Positions 59,245 to 64,000 of a DNA stretch of 64,000 bases are shown piece by piece. Location: contig NZ_JAHCVK010000001.1 in NCBI RefSeq assembly GCF_018476905.1, positions 930,001 through 994,000 of the forward strand, given 5' to 3'. The stretch is from Geomobilimonas luticola. GTDB lineage: Bacteria > Desulfobacterota > Desulfuromonadia > Geobacterales > Geobacteraceae. Made by a program: the position numbers and the translations under genes. Positions within the stretch are counted from its first letter, which is position 1. Each line of letters starts with the position of its first letter. The notes beneath the pieces are model-generated. The model was not told the DNA's origin. It saw only the letters and a list, made by a program, of their open reading frames with translations, and ran no database searches.

Positions 59245-62055
59245 TCATATCTTCACCGTCTTGTAGAGAAAATTCTTGAACTTGAAAAACCGCTTCCGCT
59301 CTTCCTCATCCCCGTTCACGTCGCCGTTGATCGCCTTAAGGTCCCGGGCGACCTGGGGCATCCCCTTGCCGGCCCTTCCCCTGCTCTGTTCGATCACGAG
59401 CCGTACCACGTCCCGTGAAATCATGTTGCGCGAATAGGGCTCGTAGACCGCAGTCCAGAAATCCTTCCCCTTGTCGATGTCGGTCAGGATCTCCCCCGCC
59501 ACCTGTTCGTTGAGGGTTGCGGCTGCCAGGGGGAGGGCCTCCCGTATCCCGTCCCTGATGGCTCGGCGGATATCGTCCCCCGCCACCACCTTCCCCTTGC
59601 GGAAGAAAAGCGCCCGCAGAAGGATACTGCGCAGTTCACGGATGTTCCCTTCGTAACTGTGGCCGACGAGCACCTGCTTGGCGTCGTCCGAAAGCGCGGG
59701 GGGGTCGTCACGCGTGTCATCCTTGCCGCGGTAGGTCCGGTAGAGCTTGCCGAGGAAGTGGACGGCAAGGTCCGGGATATCCTCACGCCGCTCGTTGAGG
59801 GACGGAACCTGCATGGAGAGTTCCGAAAGTCGGTGGTAGAGGTCTTCCCGGAAATTTCCCCTGGCGATCTCTTCCCGCAGGTTCCTGTTGGTGGCGGCCA
59901 CCAGAAGAACACGGCTGTAGCGCTCCAGGTTGTCCCCCAGGCGGACGAAGCCGCCGTTGTCCAGGAAGCGGAGCAGCTGCACCTGGGTCTTCGGGTCGGC
60001 GTCGCCGATTTCGTCGAGAAAGACGACCCCTCCTCCCGCCTCTTCCAGTATCCCTTTCCGGTCGCTGTAGGCTCCGGTAAAGGCCCCCTTCTTGTGGCCG
60101 AACAGCTCCGAATAGGTCAGTTCCCCGCTGTACGCCGCGATGTTCGTCTTTTTCACCGGGAGTTCGCCGTTGGGGTTGATTTCGCTCCGGTACATCTCGT
60201 TCAGCTTGTTGTAGAGGTTGTTGAAGAAGAACTCCTTGCCGGCGCCGGTCTGGCCGAGGACGAGGATGGAGGGGAGGCCGATGGTCGCCTCCTGGAGAAT
60301 GTTCTTGCTCCAGAGGGTGATCCGGTTGAAGAGCGGCACCGAGACCGTGTTGATGAAGTCGACGATCTCCTGGGCCTTGCGGCTGTTGCCGATGATGTTG
60401 CCGAGCCGGTAGGAGGAGACGTGGGGGTCCTTGTAGGCCACGTCCGACTGGAGCCGGGTCACTTCGTCCTGGAGCCGCTCGATCCTCTGCAGGTCGGAGA
60501 TGTGGCGGCTGGTCAAGCGCTCGATGATCTGGAGTATCCGCTTGTGTTCTTCGGTGAAGAAGGCCGGTTTGAGGGAGTTGAGGCAGATGACGGCGATCAC
60601 TTCGTCATCGCTCACCACCGGCACGGCGATTTCGCTCTTGATGAGTTCGTGCATGGAGCGGTGGAATCCGCCCCGCTGCTGTTCTTCTTCCACGTGGTGA
60701 ATGATTTTCGGCTGCTTGGCCCAAGCCACATAACCGGTCAGGCTCCGTTCGGGAGCCGCCAGTTCGGGACCGCCGACACGGAACGGGGGAATGTTCTTCT
60801 TCAGCCATTCCTTGCTCTTGGCGCCGACGATGGCGCCGGTTTCATCCTCCACCACGAGCCATTTCCCTCCCTCCCGCTCCGCGACGACCGCGATGCTGCC
60901 GGTGTCGGCACCGATGAGTTCGGTCGCCTTGGAGAGGACCTTGGTCAGGAAGGGGTGGAGCTCTTCGTTCCGTTCCCGGAGCAGTTCGGTGATTTCGGCG
61001 AGCACTTGAATCTCCAGGTGTTCGCCGCCGATTTCGGTTATGACCCGTTCCACCATCTCCGCGTGGGTCTGGAGAAGCCCCATTTCGAAATCCGAGAACC
61101 GGTACAGCTCGTGGGTGAAGTAGTTGATGAGGCAGATGACCTTGCGGGTTTCCGGTTCGTAGCGGGGGACGACGTAGAGTGAACGGAGTGCCATCTGCTC
61201 GGTAAGAGCCCGTTTTTGCAGGGTGTGCTGGGTCAGGTCCGGGATGTAGAGCGGACGGAGGAGGCGATTGTCGGCGATGACCGCATCGTCCCGCAGGTAG
61301 GTGGCGAAGAGGGATTTCCCCCGCTGAAGGACGATGTCCCCCTGGGCGTCGTACTGGGCCTTCAGTTCCGGGTCGTCCGAGTGGCTGGCGAGGATCGCCA
61401 GGGTCCGGGTCCCTTCCGGGCCGCTTACCGGTACGAGCACCGATGCCAGGGAAAGCCGGTCGATCAGCTGCACCGCCGAGCGGACCATGAAGCCGGCGGC
61501 TTCCCGCTTTTTGTACTCTTCCACGCGGCGGGCGAGGAGGAGTTGCTGGTGATACTTCCGGGCATGGTCGAGCCGTTCGGCCGCAGTCGTGACGAATTCG
61601 CCGAGGAGTGCCTTGCCCCGCGCCTGCAGTACTTCACCGGACCGGTCATTGTCGATGCAGACCACGCCGATGGATTTTCCCTGGCTGGTGATGGGTATCA
61701 GGTAGGTGGCGGCGATGCCGAAACGCTCGGCCCAGGTACGGTCCAGTGCCAGCCCGTGACGGTGGGTGTCGCGGAACTCCGCCGGGTACTGGGAAACGAA
61801 CACGCTCGAGACCATGGCGTCGCCGGAGATGATCGGGAAGGTCGCCTCACGGAGTTCCGCAGCATGGGGGCCGGTTGCGTAGACGCAGGAGAGGGCGCCG
61901 CGGGTCAGGTCCTCCAGGTAGACCCGGAGCTGGTTCCGCCCCGTCACCAGTACGACCCCCTCGGCCACGGCGTGGAGCATCTCGTCCAGATTCTCCTTGC
62001 CGAAGCCGGCGATCTTCTCCCGCAACTGGGCGAGGCGCGTCTTCGCAGATTCCAT
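59245..62055 (-). CDS. GAF-domain sigma54-dependent transcriptional activator
   Basis: A 936-residue regulator. The first ~540 residues contain three GAF-like sensor domains (around residues 20-160, 185-345 and 365-520, e.g. 'SIGVVCIDNDRSGEVLQARG' and 'IAVPVVSDDEVIAVICLNSL'). A short coiled coil ('RIERLQDEVTRLQSDV') follows. The AAA+ domain has a Walker A-type loop (LGQTGAGKEFFF), the sigma54-contact loop GAFTGA ('GHKKGAFTGAYSDRKG'), Walker B 'GGVVFLDEIGD' and 'FREDLYHRLS'. The intact GAFTGA argues for true sigma54 activation. The C-terminus lacks a plain Fis-type helix-turn-helix; instead it has a ~90-residue tail. Ligands and target promoters are unknown. Confidence 0.9.
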   Translation of the reverse strand: MESAKTRLAQLREKIAGFGKENLDEMLHAVAEGVVLVTGRNQLRVYLEDLTRGALSCVYATGPHAAELREATFPIISGDAMVSSVFVSQYPAEFRDTHRHGLALDRTWAERFGIAATYLIPITSQGKSIGVVCIDNDRSGEVLQARGKALLGEFVTTAAERLDHARKYHQQLLLARRVEEYKKREAAGFMVRSAVQLIDRLSLASVLVPVSGPEGTRTLAILASHSDDPELKAQYDAQGDIVLQRGKSLFATYLRDDAVIADNRLLRPLYIPDLTQHTLQKRALTEQMALRSLYVVPRYEPETRKVICLINYFTHELYRFSDFEMGLLQTHAEMVERVITEIGGEHLEIQVLAEITELLRERNEELHPFLTKVLSKATELIGADTGSIAVVAEREGGKWLVVEDETGAIVGAKSKEWLKKNIPPFRVGGPELAAPERSLTGYVAWAKQPKIIHHVEEEQQRGGFHRSMHELIKSEIAVPVVSDDEVIAVICLNSLKPAFFTEEHKRILQIIERLTSRHISDLQRIERLQDEVTRLQSDVAYKDPHVSSYRLGNIIGNSRKAQEIVDFINTVSVPLFNRITLWSKNILQEATIGLPSILVLGQTGAGKEFFFNNLYNKLNEMYRSEINPNGELPVKKTNIAAYSGELTYSELFGHKKGAFTGAYSDRKGILEEAGGGVVFLDEIGDADPKTQVQLLRFLDNGGFVRLGDNLERYSRVLLVAATNRNLREEIARGNFREDLYHRLSELSMQVPSLNERREDIPDLAVHFLGKLYRTYRGKDDTRDDPPALSDDAKQVLVGHSYEGNIRELRSILLRALFFRKGKVVAGDDIRRAIRDGIREALPLAAATLNEQVAGEILTDIDKGKDFWTAVYEPYSRNMISRDVVRLVIEQSRGRAGKGMPQVARDLKAINGDVNGDEEERKRFFKFKNFLYKTVKI

Positions 62056-62103
62056 GGATACCTCTGTTCTGCTTACTGAGTAGTATTTTTACACACTGGG
62101 GTT

Positions 62104-62133
62104 ACTTTAGGAGAAACAGCGGGGGGTTGTCAA
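62104..62133 (-). promoter_or_regulatory. Candidate sigma70-type promoter for the sigma54 activator gene
   Basis: On the minus strand, TTGACA (62133-62128) and TAAAGT (62109-62104) are separated by 18 nt, about 50 nt upstream of the start codon at 62055. The -35 box is perfect; the -10 matches 4/6. Confidence 0.5.
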
Positions 62134-62154
62134 GGGGGATGTGGGGGCTGGGGG

Positions 62155-63999
62155 CTAGTTAAGCCCTTTCCTGATCTGGTAGAGTTCTTCCATGTTGAGG
62201 CCGTTCAGTTCGTAGTACTCCCGCTCCAGTTCTTCCACGTAGAAGCGGTCGAGGCCCGAGTTTTCCAGGAAGTCCTCCCGCAGTGCGATATCCCTGCCGT
62301 CGATGATGGAGGGGAGGAGGTTGTGGATGTAGATGGCTTCTTTCTTGATGGCGAGGATGGTTTCGCGGAACAGGGCATCGGGGATTTCGCCGTCGATGAG
62401 TTTCTTGTGGCGCAATTCTTCGGTCACTTCGCGCTTGAGTGCATCCTGGTCGGCCTTGGTGGCGTACTTGGAGTAGAAGTTGCGAATCCGGTCCCGCACA
62501 TGCTCCAGGAGGACGAGGGATATCCGCTCTTCGGTATCGATTGCCCGCAGCTGCTGGAGGAGGTCGGGGATGGTGAGGCGCTTTTCCTCGATGAGGTTGA
62601 GGCCGCGGATGAGGGTGGTGACCTTTTTCCGGCCGTAGTTTCCCAGGTACTTGTTTTCCAGGATGCCGGTGATGAAGAGTGTCTCGAAAAGCTTCGGCTT
62701 GAGAGCGTCGAACTCGCTCTTGTTGCCGAGGAGGCTTCGCAGCATCTCTTCGGAGCTCTTCACGTTCTCCATGAACGCCAGTTGGCTGATGATGGAAGAT
62801 GCGGTGTCGTACCGGTCGAAGTAGGTGATGATGTAGGAAAACCCTTCCAGCAGGGAGATGTCGGCGCCGTCGCGGATCTTTTCGTCACAGGCCTTGCTGG
62901 CATCGAGGAGGATCTCTTCGAAGGTGTGGTCGCGGTTCTCGGCTGCCTGCTTCTTGGCGAAGAGGAGCTTGAGCATGTCCTCCCGGTCGATGGTGCTTTC
63001 GATCTGGCTTTCGGTGAGGAAAAGCCCTTCGAGGATCTGTCTGGTCTCTGAAATGTAGTCGTTTTCCTCCAGGTCGACCATCTTCTTGTCTTTTTTCAGC
63101 ATCTCGTCCAGGGTGTAGAAGAGCGCACCGGGGATCTTGTTCCGGACGGAAAGGGTCTTCAGCCTGGTGAGGCGGGCGTTTTCAAGCTTGTTGATCTCTC
63201 CCTTGCGGTTGCAGGCGATGAGGATGTTCTTGTATTCGTCGACGATCCGCTTGTTGTCCTGATGCTTGTACATGACGTCGATGCGGATCCGTTCCTGCTG
63301 GTAGCGGTCGATGCCGTAACGGTTGGCGAGTTCGGAGAGGCGGGCGAACTCTTCGTCGGCGATTTTCTTGTTGCGGAAATAGAGGGACTTGAAGATGTCG
63401 CAGTATTCCTGGTGTTTCTTGTTGACCAGTTTGAAGAGGTAGAGCTGGGCCTTGGGGTCATCGAGAAGGGCGAATACCTCGTTGATGAGGGCGTTGTCGT
63501 CCTGGTTGCCAACGGCGGTAGAGCGCTTGATCGCCTTTCCGAGAAGCCGCAGGATCAGTTCCTGCTGCTGCTGGGGGGTGCCGACGATCTTTTCCGAATG
63601 GAGGAAAAAGAAGTAGTTGAAGACGGCGTTCCCCTCGAAAAAGATCTTTTCGTAGCTGAGGGAGCCGTTGGTCACATCGCTGAATCTGAGGTTTCCGGCA
63701 TCCTTGTCGTAGCGGCCGCCGTAGAGGACAAGCCGGTTGATGACGTCACCCTTGGCCAGGTCGGCGATGGGCTGGTCGACGCCGAACATGTATTCGCAGA
63801 AGGAGCCACCGTTCCCCTGATGGGTGATGCCGGTCGTGCCGATGGTGAATTCGTTGCCGGGAGAGAAAAAGCGGAGATCATCGTCTCGCGACTGGTCAAA
63901 GTTGAAAAAGAACCGCTTGTGGGCGTCGATGCCGGCGGCAATGGCATAGTATTCGATATGCTGGTCTGGTTGTCCGTGCAGGCGGATGTCAGTATGCAT
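62155..63999 (-). CDS. Unnamed 614-residue cytosolic protein next to sigma54 regulator (start at window edge)
   Basis: The frame starts with ATG at the very edge of the window (63999), so the true start could lie further out. The protein has no signal peptide or membrane helix. The first ~130 residues look beta-rich ('FFFNFDQSRDDDLRFFSPGN', 'INRLVLYGGRYDKDAGNLRF'), and the remaining ~480 are helical, charged and rich in Leu, Glu and Lys. I do not recognise catalytic motifs. It may belong to the unnamed Geobacter-associated family TIGR04442, a recollection I cannot check. It is 100 nt upstream of the sigma54 activator in the same direction, so the two may form a signalling unit. Confidence 0.75.
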   Translation of the reverse strand: MHTDIRLHGQPDQHIEYYAIAAGIDAHKRFFFNFDQSRDDDLRFFSPGNEFTIGTTGITHQGNGGSFCEYMFGVDQPIADLAKGDVINRLVLYGGRYDKDAGNLRFSDVTNGSLSYEKIFFEGNAVFNYFFFLHSEKIVGTPQQQQELILRLLGKAIKRSTAVGNQDDNALINEVFALLDDPKAQLYLFKLVNKKHQEYCDIFKSLYFRNKKIADEEFARLSELANRYGIDRYQQERIRIDVMYKHQDNKRIVDEYKNILIACNRKGEINKLENARLTRLKTLSVRNKIPGALFYTLDEMLKKDKKMVDLEENDYISETRQILEGLFLTESQIESTIDREDMLKLLFAKKQAAENRDHTFEEILLDASKACDEKIRDGADISLLEGFSYIITYFDRYDTASSIISQLAFMENVKSSEEMLRSLLGNKSEFDALKPKLFETLFITGILENKYLGNYGRKKVTTLIRGLNLIEEKRLTIPDLLQQLRAIDTEERISLVLLEHVRDRIRNFYSKYATKADQDALKREVTEELRHKKLIDGEIPDALFRETILAIKKEAIYIHNLLPSIIDGRDIALREDFLENSGLDRFYVEELEREYYELNGLNMEELYQIRKGLN

Positions 64000-64000
64000 C

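Overview
The window looks like the chromosome of a Geobacter-type dissimilatory metal reducer (Desulfuromonadota). It is GC-rich and carries four very large periplasmic or extracellular multiheme c-type cytochromes, two of which mix CXXCH with the CX4CH heme motif typical of Geobacteraceae. It also carries a sigma54-type regulator and a gene set I recognise, from memory, as the 'GeoRSP' radical SAM/SPASM/PqqD system of Geobacter. No rRNA, tRNA, CRISPR array or intact mobile element is visible.

Layout. 1-15.2 kb: the 3' part of an Ig-like/dockerin-like surface protein, then an apparent operon of three giant cytochromes (about 24+3, 25+13 and 11 heme motifs, CXXCH+CX4CH), closed by a 20-codon ORF and a strong terminator. 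15.5-34.2 kb: a glycan or protein-glycosylation region with a PMT-like GT-C enzyme, a UDP-GlcNAc 2-epimerase, a sugar epimerase, a radical SAM enzyme, GT2 enzymes, a PIG-L deacetylase, two tandem paralogous membrane proteins, and four tandem TMTC-like GT-C/TPR proteins. 34.2-36.6 kb: an ankyrin protein and an NHL-propeller protein. 36.7-43.0 kb: a 2051-residue cytochrome (34+4 motifs) that looks like a fusion of the three cytochromes of the first locus, again followed by a 20-codon ORF and a strong terminator. 43.1-56.5 kb: a tightly packed accessory cluster. It has a carboxypeptidase-regulatory-like protein, a third 20-codon ORF, two parallel beta-helix proteins, a ResB-like protein, a NicO/RcnA-like transporter with a His-rich loop, TPR proteins, a PqqD-like protein, a radical SAM/SPASM enzyme, a SPASM protein lacking the radical SAM cysteines, a PhnD-like lipoprotein and a YedE-type transporter. 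56.7-64 kb: a DUF362/ferredoxin protein, a response-regulator-like protein, a STAS-like protein, a GAF/AAA+ sigma54 activator and an unnamed 614-residue protein.

The most notable content is a family of three mini-ORFs at 15083, 42875 and 44082. Each encodes exactly 20 residues with the pattern MK...Y..P[KR][VI]VG[SN]A.VHPC-stop. Each has a ribosome-binding site, and each is followed within 13-27 nt by a hairpin. Codons for the invariant residues differ synonymously, which indicates protein-level selection. Together with the PqqD-like protein, the radical SAM/SPASM enzyme and the SPASM partner 7-9 kb from the third copy, this suggests a ribosomally made, post-translationally modified peptide (RiPP) system. 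Its precursors would be co-transcribed with giant multiheme cytochromes. The link between peptides and maturase is inference; the peptides, their conservation and their positions are seen directly.
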